64,000 nucleotides of DNA, taken from assembly GCA_949293245.1 (NCBI GenBank), contig CASFCS010000007.1:1-64000 (forward strand), given 5' to 3'. This document shows, piece after piece, positions 15,849-24,429 of this stretch. A program made the position numbers and the translations under genes. The first letter of the stretch is position 1; every line of letters starts with the position of its first letter. Below the pieces are notes generated by a model. That model ran no database searches. It saw only the letters and a program-made list of their open reading frames with translations, and was not told where the DNA came from. Origin of the DNA: an uncultured bacterium (GTDB lineage: Bacteria; Bacillota; Clostridia; Oscillospirales; Oscillospiraceae).

Positions 15849-16559
15849 TCAGCCGCCCAGGTAGGCCTTTTTCACGGCCTCGTTGTTCAGCAGAGCCTTG
15901 CCGGTGTCGGTGGCCACCACCTTGCCGGTCTCCAGCACGTAGCCCCGGTGGGCGATGGACAGGGCCATCTGGGCGTTCTGCTCCACCAGCAGAATGGTGG
16001 TGCCCGCCTGGTGGAGGGACTGGATGATCTCGAAGATCTGCTCCACCAGAATGGGGGCCAGGCCCATGGAGGGCTCATCCAGCATGAGCAGCTTGGGGTT
16101 GGACATGAGGGCCCGCCCCATGGCCAGCATCTGCTGCTCGCCGCCGGACAGGGTGCCGGCGATCTGCCGCCGCCGCTCCTTGAGCCGGGGGAACTGCCGG
16201 TACACCCGCTCCAGGTTGGGGGCCACAGTGGAGTTGGGCTGGGTAAAGGCCCCCATCTCCAGGTTCTCCTCCACCGTCATCTGCTGGAACACCCGGCGGC
16301 CCTCGGGCACCTGGGCCAGGCCGTGGGCCACCAGCTTGTGGGGATGGACCGCCTGGATGGCCTTGCCGTTGAACTCAATGGACCCGGTGCGGGAGCGCAG
16401 CAGGCCGGACACGGTCTGGAGGGTGGTGGTCTTGCCGGCGCCGTTGGCGCCGATGAGGGTGACGATCTCCCCCTCCTCCACGTGGAAGGAGACGTCTTTC
16501 ACGGCGTGGATGGCGCCGTAGTACACGTTGATGTTTTTCACATCCAGCAATACCGCCAT
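15849..16559 (-). CDS. livF: Branched-chain amino acid ABC transporter ATP-binding protein LivF
   Basis: 236 residues. Walker A 'GANGAGKTTTLQ', the LivF-typical 'VPEGRRVFQQMTVEENLEMG', ABC signature 'LSGGEQQMLAMGRAL' and Walker B 'LLMLDEPSMGLAPILV'. Last gene of the liv operon, 3 bases after livG, with AAGGAGG before the ATG. Confidence 0.95.
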   Translation of the reverse strand: MAVLLDVKNINVYYGAIHAVKDVSFHVEEGEIVTLIGANGAGKTTTLQTVSGLLRSRTGSIEFNGKAIQAVHPHKLVAHGLAQVPEGRRVFQQMTVEENLEMGAFTQPNSTVAPNLERVYRQFPRLKERRRQIAGTLSGGEQQMLAMGRALMSNPKLLMLDEPSMGLAPILVEQIFEIIQSLHQAGTTILLVEQNAQMALSIAHRGYVLETGKVVATDTGKALLNNEAVKKAYLGG

Positions 16560-16562
16560 GGC

Positions 16563-17414
16563 TTATACCTCCTTCTGGTCGCCCAGATAGGCCTTGATGA
16601 CCTCCGGGTTGTTCTGGATCTCCGAGGGGGTGCCCTTGGCAATGATCTGGCCGAAGTTGAGCACGCAGATGCCCTCGCAGATGCCCATGACCAGGTTCAT
16701 GTCGTGCTCGATGAGGAGGATGGCGATCTGGAAGGTATCCCGGATCTTCACGATGTTCTCCATGAGGTCGGCGGTCTCAGAGGGGTTCATGCCCGCCGCC
16801 GGCTCGTCCAGCAGCAGCAGGGAGGGGTTGGTGGCCAGGGCCCGGACGATCTCCAGCCGGCGCTGGGCGCCGTAGGGCAGGGAGCCCGCCTTGGCGTCCG
16901 CCAGGTCCTCCATGTCGAAGATGTGCAGCAGCTCCAGGGCGCTCTCGTGGGCCAGCCGCTCCCCCTTCCAGTAGCCCGGCAGACGGAAGATGCTGCTGGC
17001 GGCGGAGTAGCGGATGTGGTTGTGCATGCCGATCTTCACGTTGTCCTCCACGGACAGGTTGTCGAACAGCCGGATATTCTGGAAGGTACGGGCGATACCG
17101 GCCCGGTTCACCTGGACGGTGGTCATGTTGTGGGTGTCGATGCCGTCCAGCAGGATGGTGCCCCGGGTGGGCTGGTAGACCTTGGTGAGCATGTTGAACA
17201 CCGTGGTCTTGCCCGCGCCGTTGGGGCCGATGAGGCCGGCGATCTCCGTGCGGCCGATGGCCATGTTGAACTCGTTGACGGCGGTGAGGCCGCCGAAGTC
17301 GATGCCCAGGTTCCGGCACTCCAGAATGGGGCTCTTGTTCACGTCCCGCTCGGGGACCTTGTTCACGCTGGGCACGGGGACCAGCTTGGTCTCGGGGCGC
17401 TTGGGCTTACTCAT
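16563..17414 (-). CDS. livG: Branched-chain amino acid ABC transporter ATP-binding protein LivG
   Basis: 283 residues. After a ~30-residue leader come 'IGPNGAGKTTVFNMLTKVY' (Walker A), 'ARTFQNIRLFDNLSVEDNV' (LivG-typical), 'LPYGAQRRLEIVRAL' (degenerate ABC signature, normal for LivG) and 'LLLDEPAAGMNPSE'. GGGAGGGG precedes the ATG at 17414, which overlaps the livM stop by 8 bases. Confidence 0.95.
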   Translation of the reverse strand: MSKPKRPETKLVPVPSVNKVPERDVNKSPILECRNLGIDFGGLTAVNEFNMAIGRTEIAGLIGPNGAGKTTVFNMLTKVYQPTRGTILLDGIDTHNMTTVQVNRAGIARTFQNIRLFDNLSVEDNVKIGMHNHIRYSAASSIFRLPGYWKGERLAHESALELLHIFDMEDLADAKAGSLPYGAQRRLEIVRALATNPSLLLLDEPAAGMNPSETADLMENIVKIRDTFQIAILLIEHDMNLVMGICEGICVLNFGQIIAKGTPSEIQNNPEVIKAYLGDQKEV

Positions 17415-18543
17415 GGCTCGCCCCTCCCTTCTGGGCGGCGGCCTTCCTGGGCTGCCGCTTGAATTTCTCACCGATCCGGTCCATAAAGCCCTGGAGCACC
17501 GGGTTGTTGGTGGCCAGCATCACCAGGATGAGGACGATGGCGTACACCAGCATCCGCAGCTGGTCCATGCCGCGCAGGGCCTCGGGCAGCACGTAGAGCA
17601 CCACGGTCGCTACCACAGAGCCCCAGATATTCCCCAGGCCTCCCAGCACCACGTACACCAGCACCAGGATGGAGGTGTTGAAGTCAAACTGGGCGGCGGT
17701 GACAGAGGAATAGTTCAGGCCGAACAGGGCGCCGGCGGCCCCCGCCAGGGCGGCGGAGGTGACAAAGGCGATGAGCTTGTACTTGGTGACATTGATGCCC
17801 ACGCTCTCGGCGGCGATGCGGTTGTCCCGGATGGACATGATGGCCCGGCCGGTGCGGCTGCGCATCAGGTTGAGCACCACGATGAGGGTGATCATCACCA
17901 GTACAAAGCCGGCGGTGAAGGTGGCAATGCGCTCATTGCCTGCGGCGCCCTGGGCGCCCTTGATGATGGCGAAGCCGTCCTCGCTGAGGCCCAGGCTCTG
18001 GATGGTCTTTTTGCCGTCGATGTTCAGCGCGATGTGGAGGCCCTTCTCGTCATAGCCCACCAGCAGGCAGTTGATGATGTCCTTGATGATCTCGCCGAAG
18101 GCCAGGGTGACGATGGCCAGGTAGTCACCACGCAGCCGCAGCACGGGCACACCCACGATGAAGCCCACAATGGCGGCGAAGATGGCGCCCACCACCAGGG
18201 CGATCACCAGGCGGAGGAGCTCACTGGATATGGTGGACTGGAGGGACATGGAGGTGATGATGCCCGAAAAGACACCCACGCTCATAAAGCCCGCGTGGCC
18301 CAGGCTCAGCTCGCCCAGCACGCCCACGGTGAGATTGAGGGACACCGCCATACACACATAGCAGCAGATGGGCACCAGCATACCGGTCATGGACCGGTTC
18401 AGGAGCCCCTGGGACTGGCAGATGGTCACCACGATAAAGGCCAGGATCACTCCGACGTAGGTGGCGTAGTCCACCTTGGTGGCGGTCTTCATGCGCTTGA
18501 AGTAATTTCCCAGTCCGCCGGTCGATTTTTTCTTCTCTTTCAT
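17407..18543 (-). CDS. livM: Branched-chain amino acid ABC transporter permease LivM
   Basis: 378 residues, multi-spanning. 'VSLNLTVGVLGELSLGHAGFMSVG' is the LivM hallmark and 'LRLRGDYLAIVTLAFGEI' the coupling region. 'ALAGAAGALFG…' and 'GGLGNIWGSVVA' are the conserved permease blocks toward the C-terminus. The ATG at 18543 is chosen, since GAGGTG is 6 bases upstream; a GTG 9 bases earlier overlaps that site. Confidence 0.95.
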   Translation of the reverse strand: MKEKKKSTGGLGNYFKRMKTATKVDYATYVGVILAFIVVTICQSQGLLNRSMTGMLVPICCYVCMAVSLNLTVGVLGELSLGHAGFMSVGVFSGIITSMSLQSTISSELLRLVIALVVGAIFAAIVGFIVGVPVLRLRGDYLAIVTLAFGEIIKDIINCLLVGYDEKGLHIALNIDGKKTIQSLGLSEDGFAIIKGAQGAAGNERIATFTAGFVLVMITLIVVLNLMRSRTGRAIMSIRDNRIAAESVGINVTKYKLIAFVTSAALAGAAGALFGLNYSSVTAAQFDFNTSILVLVYVVLGGLGNIWGSVVATVVLYVLPEALRGMDQLRMLVYAIVLILVMLATNNPVLQGFMDRIGEKFKRQPRKAAAQKGGASHE

Positions 18544-18553
18544 CTGGGCCACC

Positions 18554-19474
18554 TCACACTTTCTCGGGCACGTACTTGCCCAGCAGGCCGGAGGGCTTCA
18601 CCAGCAGCACCACGATGAGCACGGCGAACAAAATGGCGTTGGACAGCTGGGTGGAGATGTACGCCTGGGCAATCGCCTCGATGATGCCCAGCAGCAGACC
18701 CCCCAGGAAGGCCCCGGGGATGGAGCCGATGCCGCCGAACACCGCAGCGGTAAAGGCCTTGATGCCCGGCATGGAGCCGGTGGTGGGCTTCAGCACCGGG
18801 GAATAGGAGCACAGCAGCACCCCCGCGATGGCCGCCAGGGCGGAGCCGATGGCGAAGGTCATGGAGATGGTGCGGTTGACGTTGATGCCCATGAGCTGGG
18901 CCGCCCCCTTGTCCTCGGAGCAGGCCCGCATGGCCTTGCCCATCTTGCTCTGGCCGGTGAACACCGTCAGACCCACCATGATGACCACGCAGGCCACCAC
19001 CGTCAGCAGCGCCACATAGGAGATGCGCAGCTGCCCGTCAAAGAAGGTCAGCTGGCCCCCCACCACGGGGGTAAAGTTCTTGGGGTTGGCCCCGAAGAGG
19101 AGCTGGGCGGCGTTCTGCAGAAAATAGCTCACGCCGATGGCGGTGATGAGCACCGCCAGGCTCCCGGCCTGGCGCAGGGGGCGGTAGGCCAGCCCCTCAA
19201 TGATGACGCCCAGCACGGTACACACCAGCATGGCCAGCAGCACGGACACCAGGGTGGCCATCCCCACCGCCATGGCGGAGGGGTCCTCCCCCAGCAGCTG
19301 GGCCGTGGCGTAGCTGGTGGCGTAGAAGGAGACATAGCCACCCACCATGATGACGTCGCCGTGGGCAAAGTTGAGCATCTTGGCGATGCCGTACACCATG
19401 GTGTACCCCAGGGCGATGATGGCATAAATGCTTCCCATGCTGATCCCGTTGATCAGATATGACAGAAACTCCAT
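18554..19474 (-). CDS. livH: Branched-chain amino acid ABC transporter permease LivH
   Basis: 306 residues, about eight helices. 'GISMGSIYAIIALGYTMVYGI' and 'MLNFAHGDVIMVGGY' are canonical LivH sequences, and 'AFTAAVFGGIGSIPGAFLGG' is the conserved cytoplasmic loop region. An AGAGAGG site lies upstream of the ATG. It follows livK across a 160-base spacer that contains a hairpin. Confidence 0.95.
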   Translation of the reverse strand: MEFLSYLINGISMGSIYAIIALGYTMVYGIAKMLNFAHGDVIMVGGYVSFYATSYATAQLLGEDPSAMAVGMATLVSVLLAMLVCTVLGVIIEGLAYRPLRQAGSLAVLITAIGVSYFLQNAAQLLFGANPKNFTPVVGGQLTFFDGQLRISYVALLTVVACVVIMVGLTVFTGQSKMGKAMRACSEDKGAAQLMGINVNRTISMTFAIGSALAAIAGVLLCSYSPVLKPTTGSMPGIKAFTAAVFGGIGSIPGAFLGGLLLGIIEAIAQAYISTQLSNAILFAVLIVVLLVKPSGLLGKYVPEKV

Positions 19475-19578
19475 ACGCTCTTACAACCTCTCTTTTCCTT
19501 CTGCGGCAGAAAGGGGGGCAGGACTCCCAGGTCCCGCACCCCTTTCCGCCGCAAAATGCGGCGGATAGAAACACAGGG

Positions 19579-19601
19579 GGCTGCCGGAAGATCCGGCAGC
19601 C
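19579..19601 (-). terminator. Hairpin between livK and livH
   Basis: 10-bp perfect stem (GGCTGCCGGA / TCCGGCAGCC), 3-nt loop, no T-run. Such a hairpin after a binding-protein gene commonly makes its message more abundant than that of the membrane components. Confidence 0.6.
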
Positions 19602-19636
19602 GTTCCTGTTTCGTGTTCCTTTGTGAACTGTGCCCG

Positions 19637-20863
19637 TCAGGGGGTGACGTAGGCGCCGTTCTCGATGACCACGGCGGTGGGATCCTTAGACACGGCACCG
19701 TTGTCGTCCCAGGTCATCTCAGACCCGGCGCTGGTGAGGCCCACGATGGACAGATCGCCCATGGCGGCGATGAGAGCGTCGCAGATTTCCTCGTTGCTCA
19801 TGTCGGAGGTGACGCCGGCGGCCTGGATGGCCTCGTAGACGATGTACACCGCGTCATAGGCATCGGCGGCGAACTGGTTGGGGATCTCGTCGTTGTGGCG
19901 GGACTTGTACTCGCTGACGAAGTTCTGGGTGGCCTCGTCCTCCGCGTCGGCGGCAAAGGGGGTCAGCAGGTACACGCCCTCGGCCAGGGAGGTGTCAAAG
20001 CCGGGCATGGTCAGGATGCCGTCCATACCGTCCACGCCGAAGAAGGTGGGCTCATAGCCCATGGCGTTGGCCTGGGTCAGGATAATGGAGGCGGGCTCAT
20101 AGTAGATGGGCAGGAAGATCATGTTGGCGCCGGCAGCCTGGGCGGCGGTGAGCTGGTTGTTGAAATCGGTGGAGGTGGAGTCGTTGAAGGTGCCCTCACT
20201 GACGATCTCGATGCCGCGGGTCTCAGCCTCGGCCACGAAGTTGTCCCGGATGCCCTGGGAGTAGGGATCGTCGTTCTTGTAGATGATGGCCACCTTCACG
20301 TCGTCAAAGTGCTCATCCATGTACTGGGCGGAACGGGAGCCCTGGTTGGAGTCGGTGAAGCACACCTGGAACACATTGTCGTTGCCCTCGATGACGTCGT
20401 CGCCGGAGGCGGAGGGGGTGACGGTGAACACCCGGTCCTCATAGGCCAGGGGCACCACAGACAGGGCGGGGCCGGAGGTGACGGTGCCCACCAGGATCTG
20501 CATGCCGTCGTCCATCAAAGTGTTGTAGGCGTTGACCGAGGTCTCGGGGTCGTGGACGTCGTCGGCGTAGATCAGGTTGAACTGCACCGGGCCGCCCAGG
20601 GCGTTGATCTCATCCACGGCGATCTGGGCCGCGTTGAGCACGTTGGTGCCGTAGATGGCGGCGCCGCCGGTGAGGGGGCCGATCACGCCGATGGTGAAGG
20701 TGCCGCTGGCCTCGCCCGCGGGCTGGCTGACGCCGGGATCGCTGTTGCCGGGGTCGCTGTTTCCGGGGTCGCTGTTGCCGGCGTCGTCATCGGCGCAGCC
20801 GGCCATCAGGCCCACGCACATGGCCCCTGCCAGGAGCATGGCAAGAAACTTTTTCATTTTCAT
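19637..20863 (-). CDS. livK: Branched-chain amino acid ABC transporter substrate-binding lipoprotein
   Basis: 408 residues. Signal peptide with lipobox 'VGLMAGC' (Cys near 22), a short linker with three tandem NSDPG units, then a type-1 periplasmic-binding fold ('TFTIGVIGPLTGGAAIYG', 'GPVQFNLIYADDVHDPETS', 'QFAADAYDAVYIVYEAI'). Captures Leu/Ile/Val-type ligands outside the cell and hands them to LivHM. GGAGGT lies 8 bases before the ATG at 20863. First gene of the operon, with a consensus promoter upstream. Confidence 0.93.
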   Translation of the reverse strand: MKMKKFLAMLLAGAMCVGLMAGCADDDAGNSDPGNSDPGNSDPGVSQPAGEASGTFTIGVIGPLTGGAAIYGTNVLNAAQIAVDEINALGGPVQFNLIYADDVHDPETSVNAYNTLMDDGMQILVGTVTSGPALSVVPLAYEDRVFTVTPSASGDDVIEGNDNVFQVCFTDSNQGSRSAQYMDEHFDDVKVAIIYKNDDPYSQGIRDNFVAEAETRGIEIVSEGTFNDSTSTDFNNQLTAAQAAGANMIFLPIYYEPASIILTQANAMGYEPTFFGVDGMDGILTMPGFDTSLAEGVYLLTPFAADAEDEATQNFVSEYKSRHNDEIPNQFAADAYDAVYIVYEAIQAAGVTSDMSNEEICDALIAAMGDLSIVGLTSAGSEMTWDDNGAVSKDPTAVVIENGAYVTP

Positions 20864-20888
20864 TGGTTGGTACCTCCTTCTCAAGGTT

Positions 20889-20925
20889 GTTGACAATTAT
20901 AGACTGGGACGGGAAAATTGTCAAC
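20889..20925 (-). promoter_or_regulatory. Consensus promoter of the liv operon embedded in an inverted repeat
   Basis: TTGACA (20919–20924), 17 bases, TATAAT (20896–20901). Arms GTTGACAATT (20889–20898) and AATTGTCAAC (20916–20925) are a perfect 10-bp inverted repeat that covers both promoter boxes, so a dimeric repressor could occlude the promoter. Confidence 0.85.
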
Positions 20926-20941
20926 CAGCAAAATAGACAAT

Positions 20942-20995
20942 GGCCCCCTCTTTTCCCGCCGGCCCATGGCCAAAACCGCAGGAAAAGAGGGGGCC
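20942..20995 (-). terminator. Long hairpin after the SDR gene
   Basis: Perfect 15-bp arms (20942–20956 / 20981–20995) with a 24-nt loop, placed just after the SDR stop and before the liv promoter. There is no strong T-run. Confidence 0.6.
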
Positions 20996-21014
20996 GCGCC
21001 AGAGGGAGCCCCTT

Positions 21015-21755
21015 TCAGATCACCAGTCCCCCGTTGGGGGAGAGGACCTGGCCGGTGAAGAAGGCCCCCTGCTCCAGGGCCAGAAAGGCGATGGCCTCCG
21101 CGGCCTCCTCCGCCGTGCCCAGCCGGCCCAGAGGGGTCTCCTCCGCCAAAACCGCCAGATCCTCCGCCGTGAGGCAGGCGTTCATCTCCGTGTCGATCAC
21201 CCCGGGGGCCACGCAGTTGACCCGGATGCCAGAGGGCCCCACCTCCTTGGCAAGGGCCCTGGTCAGGCCGATCACCCCCGCCTTGGCGGCGGAGTAAACC
21301 GCCTCGCAGGAGGCCCCCACCTGCCCCCACATGGAGGACACGGTGACGATGCTCCCCGCCTTGCGGTGGATCATGTGGGGCAGCACCGCCCGGCAGGCGT
21401 AGAAGGTGCCGTCCAGGTTCACCCCCATCACCCGCCGCCACTCCGAGTCCGAAACGTCTCCTAAAAGCTGGAAGGAGGACACCCCGGCGCTGCAAATCAA
21501 AATGTCAAGTTGACAAAATTTATCCAACACATTGTCAACCATCTTCTCCACCGCCCGGGGGTCGGACACGTCGGCCTCCACCGCCATGGCCTCCCCGCCG
21601 GCGGCGGTGATCTCCTCCACCAGTTTCTCCGCCCGGGCGCGGCTGCGGCAGTAGTTCACCGCCACCGCCACCCCTCTGGCGGACAGCAGCCGGGCGGCGG
21701 CGGCGCCGATGCCCCGGGAGCCCCCGGTGATGAGGGCGCAGCGCTGCTCCCTCAC
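21015..21755 (-). CDS. Short-chain dehydrogenase/reductase (FabG-like SDR)
   Basis: 246 residues, classical SDR: cofactor loop 'ALITGGSRGIGAAAARLL', 'CSAGVSS', catalytic Ser in 'VTVSSMWGQVGA' and the YxxxK pair in 'YSAAKAGVIGL'. It resembles 3-oxoacyl-ACP reductases, but a dedicated fabG lies in the fab operon, so this may act on another substrate. The GTG start at 21755 overlaps the thiI stop (GTGA); with no strong ribosome site, translation is probably coupled. Last gene of the thiI/aro transcript. Confidence 0.88.
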   Translation of the reverse strand: MREQRCALITGGSRGIGAAAARLLSARGVAVAVNYCRSRARAEKLVEEITAAGGEAMAVEADVSDPRAVEKMVDNVLDKFCQLDILICSAGVSSFQLLGDVSDSEWRRVMGVNLDGTFYACRAVLPHMIHRKAGSIVTVSSMWGQVGASCEAVYSAAKAGVIGLTRALAKEVGPSGIRVNCVAPGVIDTEMNACLTAEDLAVLAEETPLGRLGTAEEAAEAIAFLALEQGAFFTGQVLSPNGGLVI

Positions 21756-22924
21756 AGGTCCAGCACCACCCGTTCGATGCCCGCCACCGCCTGGTCCACC
21801 ATGGCCTCCACATCCAGGGCGGCCTCGGCCTCCTCCAGCTCGTCCAGCTTGGGCTTGGTCCGGGGGTGCTTGGGGGTAAAGACGGTGCAGCAGTCCTCGT
21901 AGGGCAGAATGGAGGTCTCGAAGGTGCCGATGCGCCGGGCGATGCGGACGATCTCCTCCTTGTCCATGCCCACCACCGGCCGCAGCACCGGCAGGGTGCA
22001 CACGGCGTTGGTGCAGGCCATGGCGTCCAGGGTCTGGCTGGCCACCTGACCCAGGCTCTCCCCGGTGACCAGGGCCCCGGCCTGGATGCGCCCGGCCACC
22101 TTCTGGGCAATGCGCATCATGAAGCGGCGCATGAGGATGGTGAACAGGGCCTCGGGGCAGGAGCGGCGCAGCTCCTCCTGGATGGCGGTAAAGGGCACCA
22201 CGTGGACCACCGTCCGGCCGCACCAGGGCACCAGCAGCCTGGCCAGGTCCAGCACCTTCTCCTTGGCCTCGGGGGAGGTGTAGGGGTAGCTGTAGAAGTG
22301 AACCATGTCCACGGCGATGCCCCGCTTGGCGATCATCCAGGAGGCCACCGGGGAGTCAATGCCCCCGGACAGGAGGGACACCGCCCGCCCGCCGATGCCC
22401 ACCGGCAGGCCTCCCGCCCCGGGCTCCGGGTCGGCGTGGACGTAGGCCACCTCCTCCCGCACCTCCAGATGGACGGTGATGTCCGGGTGGTGCATGTCGG
22501 GGCGCAGGTGGGGGAAGGCCTCGTGGAGCTCCCCGCCCACGTACTGGGAGAGCTGGATGGAGTTGAGGGGGAAGGACTTGTCCGCCCGCTTGGCCTCTAC
22601 CTTAAAGGAGGAGGCGGAGCGCAGCTGGGGACCCAGGTACTCCGCCGCAGCGGCCACCATGGCGTCCTTGTCCTTCTCGCAGGCCCGGGCACGGGTGAGG
22701 CCCGCCACGCCGAACAGCCGCTTCATGGCCTCCCAGGCCCCCTCGAAGTCGCAGTCCTCCGACCGGGGCTCCACATAGGTGATGGACTGCCGGGCATAGA
22801 TGTGGAAGTCCCCGTACTTGCGCAGGCGGCGCTTGGCGTTGCCCATGAGCCGGTCCTCAAATCCCCGGCGATTGAGCCCCTTGAGCACCATCTCTCCCTG
22901 CTTGAGCAAAATGATCTCCTTCAT
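21752..22924 (-). CDS. thiI: tRNA uracil 4-sulfurtransferase ThiI
   Basis: Makes 4-thiouridine in tRNA and may supply sulfur for thiamine. 390 residues, with an N-terminal ferredoxin-like/THUMP region (about 1–165; 'FKVEAKRADKSFPLNS') and a PP-loop ATP pyrophosphatase ('AVSLLSGGIDSPVASWMIAKRG'). The conserved Cys block is 'GESLGQVASQTLDAM'. No C-terminal rhodanese domain is present, as is usual in Firmicutes. AAAGGAAC precedes the ATG. It starts 3 bases after the aroE fusion. Confidence 0.93.
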   Translation of the reverse strand: MKEIILLKQGEMVLKGLNRRGFEDRLMGNAKRRLRKYGDFHIYARQSITYVEPRSEDCDFEGAWEAMKRLFGVAGLTRARACEKDKDAMVAAAAEYLGPQLRSASSFKVEAKRADKSFPLNSIQLSQYVGGELHEAFPHLRPDMHHPDITVHLEVREEVAYVHADPEPGAGGLPVGIGGRAVSLLSGGIDSPVASWMIAKRGIAVDMVHFYSYPYTSPEAKEKVLDLARLLVPWCGRTVVHVVPFTAIQEELRRSCPEALFTILMRRFMMRIAQKVAGRIQAGALVTGESLGQVASQTLDAMACTNAVCTLPVLRPVVGMDKEEIVRIARRIGTFETSILPYEDCCTVFTPKHPRTKPKLDELEEAEAALDVEAMVDQAVAGIERVVLDL

Positions 22925-22926
22925 GG

Positions 22927-24390
22927 TCACGTTCCTTTCTCTTCTCCCGCCCCGCCGCTGGAAAGGGCGGGGGTATGTTCCTCCTCCAGGGCCTTCCGGG
23001 CGGCGGCGGCCATAGCCGGGCGGTCCAGCCGGGTGTCGGTGAAGCACTCCAGGGCAAACACCGCCTGCCAGATGAGCATCCCCAGGCCGTTGGATATGGG
23101 GTGGCCCAGGGCCTCCGCCCGCTCCAGCAGGGCGGTTTTGGCCGGGCTGTAGATGAGGTCAAAGACCCCCGCCCCGTGGGGCAGGGCCTCCAGGAAGGTC
23201 AGGTCCTCAAACTGCCCTGCCGTGCCCGTCATGCCCAGGCTGGTGCAGTTCACCACCAGGGTGCACTCCGCCGCCAGGGCCCGCAGGGTCTCCGGCCGGA
23301 AGTCCCTGGGCACCATCCGCCCCTCCTCATCCCAGGCACACAGGGCGGCGGCCCGCTCCACGGTGCGGTTGGCCACAAAGACCCTCTCCGCCCCCGCCTG
23401 GATGAGCTTGGGGGCCACCGCCTTGGCCGCACCGCCGGCCCCCAGCAGCAGCACCTTCCTGCCCTCCGGGTCCATGTCCACCTCCCGCAGGGCCTGGAGA
23501 AAGCCCACGCCGTCTGTGTTGTATCCGTAGAATCTGCCACCTTTTATACACACCGTATTCACAGAGCGGTACATCCGGGCGTCGGGGGAGAGCTCGTCCA
23601 TCAGGGGCACCAGGGCCTCCTTGTGGGGCATGGTGGCGTTGAAGCCGGCGTACCCCTCCGCCGCGGCGTGGGCCAGGAAGCGGCAGGTGTCCCCTGCGGG
23701 GACCTGCCGGGCGCCGTAGCGGTACTGGGCGTCCAGCCCCGAGGCCTTCAGCATGGCCCCCTGGATCCTGGGGGAGAGGCTGTGGCCCACCGGGTCCCCG
23801 ATGACGCACAGGGGCTTTATGCTCTGAAGGAACTCCTGGGGGGTGGGGGCCCCCCGCTCCTCCTTCCGGTGGTCGGGGAGGAGGGCGTTGACCGCCAGGG
23901 CAATGGTCACCCCCGCCACCGTCTCGATGATGCGGGCGGCGGCGTAGTAGTAGCGCACATCCCCGGTGACCCGGCTGATGAGGATGACGCAGGGGAGGAT
24001 GCAGGCCATGCCGCAGGCGGTGGGCCGCTTGATGAGCAGGCACAGCCACACCCCCGCCACGCACACCGCCCCCAGCACGGGCATCCGCACCCAGGGGTCA
24101 TCCAGCAAAGTGCCCATCTGGAGGGCGGCGATGCCCAGGCAGCCCCCCACCGCCACACCGATGAGGCGGGAGATGCCCTGCTGCACCGTCTGGCCCAGGG
24201 TGCTCTGGGTGCAGATGATGCAGGCGATGCAGGCGTAGGTGGGCCCCAGCTGGCCCAGCACGCCCCCCAGCTCCTCGTGGTACATCAGCCCGAAGGGGAC
24301 GAACAGGGCGTAGGACAGCATGACGGATACGGCGGTCTTCACCACCCGCATGCCAATCCGGGGCAGGGGTACGTGAGGTACATGTCTCAT
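22927..24390 (-). CDS. aroE: Fusion: aromatic-acid-exporter-like membrane domain + shikimate dehydrogenase
   Basis: 487 residues in one frame. Residues 1–172 hold about six hydrophobic helices with the pattern of the FUSC/ArAE_1 family ('IGMRVVKTAVSVMLSYALF', 'QQGISRLIGVAVGG', 'ARIIETVAGVTIALAVNALL'). After an ~18-residue linker, residues 191–487 are a complete shikimate dehydrogenase, which reduces 3-dehydroshikimate with NADPH: 'VIGDPVGHSLSPRIQ', catalytic Lys in 'NATMPHKEAL', catalytic Asp in 'NTDGVGFLQAL', 'LLLGAGGAAKAV'. No ATG/GTG/TTG in frame lies near the junction; the nearest is a GTG inside the last helix without a ribosome site. GGAGC precedes the ATG. The enzyme would be tethered to the membrane. 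The family call for the first half is moderate; AroE is certain. Confidence 0.88.
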   Translation of the reverse strand: MRHVPHVPLPRIGMRVVKTAVSVMLSYALFVPFGLMYHEELGGVLGQLGPTYACIACIICTQSTLGQTVQQGISRLIGVAVGGCLGIAALQMGTLLDDPWVRMPVLGAVCVAGVWLCLLIKRPTACGMACILPCVILISRVTGDVRYYYAAARIIETVAGVTIALAVNALLPDHRKEERGAPTPQEFLQSIKPLCVIGDPVGHSLSPRIQGAMLKASGLDAQYRYGARQVPAGDTCRFLAHAAAEGYAGFNATMPHKEALVPLMDELSPDARMYRSVNTVCIKGGRFYGYNTDGVGFLQALREVDMDPEGRKVLLLGAGGAAKAVAPKLIQAGAERVFVANRTVERAAALCAWDEEGRMVPRDFRPETLRALAAECTLVVNCTSLGMTGTAGQFEDLTFLEALPHGAGVFDLIYSPAKTALLERAEALGHPISNGLGMLIWQAVFALECFTDTRLDRPAMAAAARKALEEEHTPALSSGGAGEEKGT

Positions 24391-24429
24391 GGCAAGCTCC
24401 TTTGCAGCGCGGCGGAGAGGAGGGCGGGC

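Noticed and set aside
20738..20800. Tandem repeat near the start of livK as a non-coding repeat
   Set aside because: It encodes three NSDPG units just after the lipobox, a normal flexible linker.
21015..21755. Naming the SDR gene fabG
   Set aside because: A clear fabG exists in the fab operon of this window, and this gene is linked to thiI instead; the substrate is not known.
23840..23910. Separate aroE start at the fusion junction
   Set aside because: A GGAAGGAGG-like stretch exists, but no ATG, GTG or TTG in frame follows it; the nearest in-frame GTG is inside the last membrane helix.
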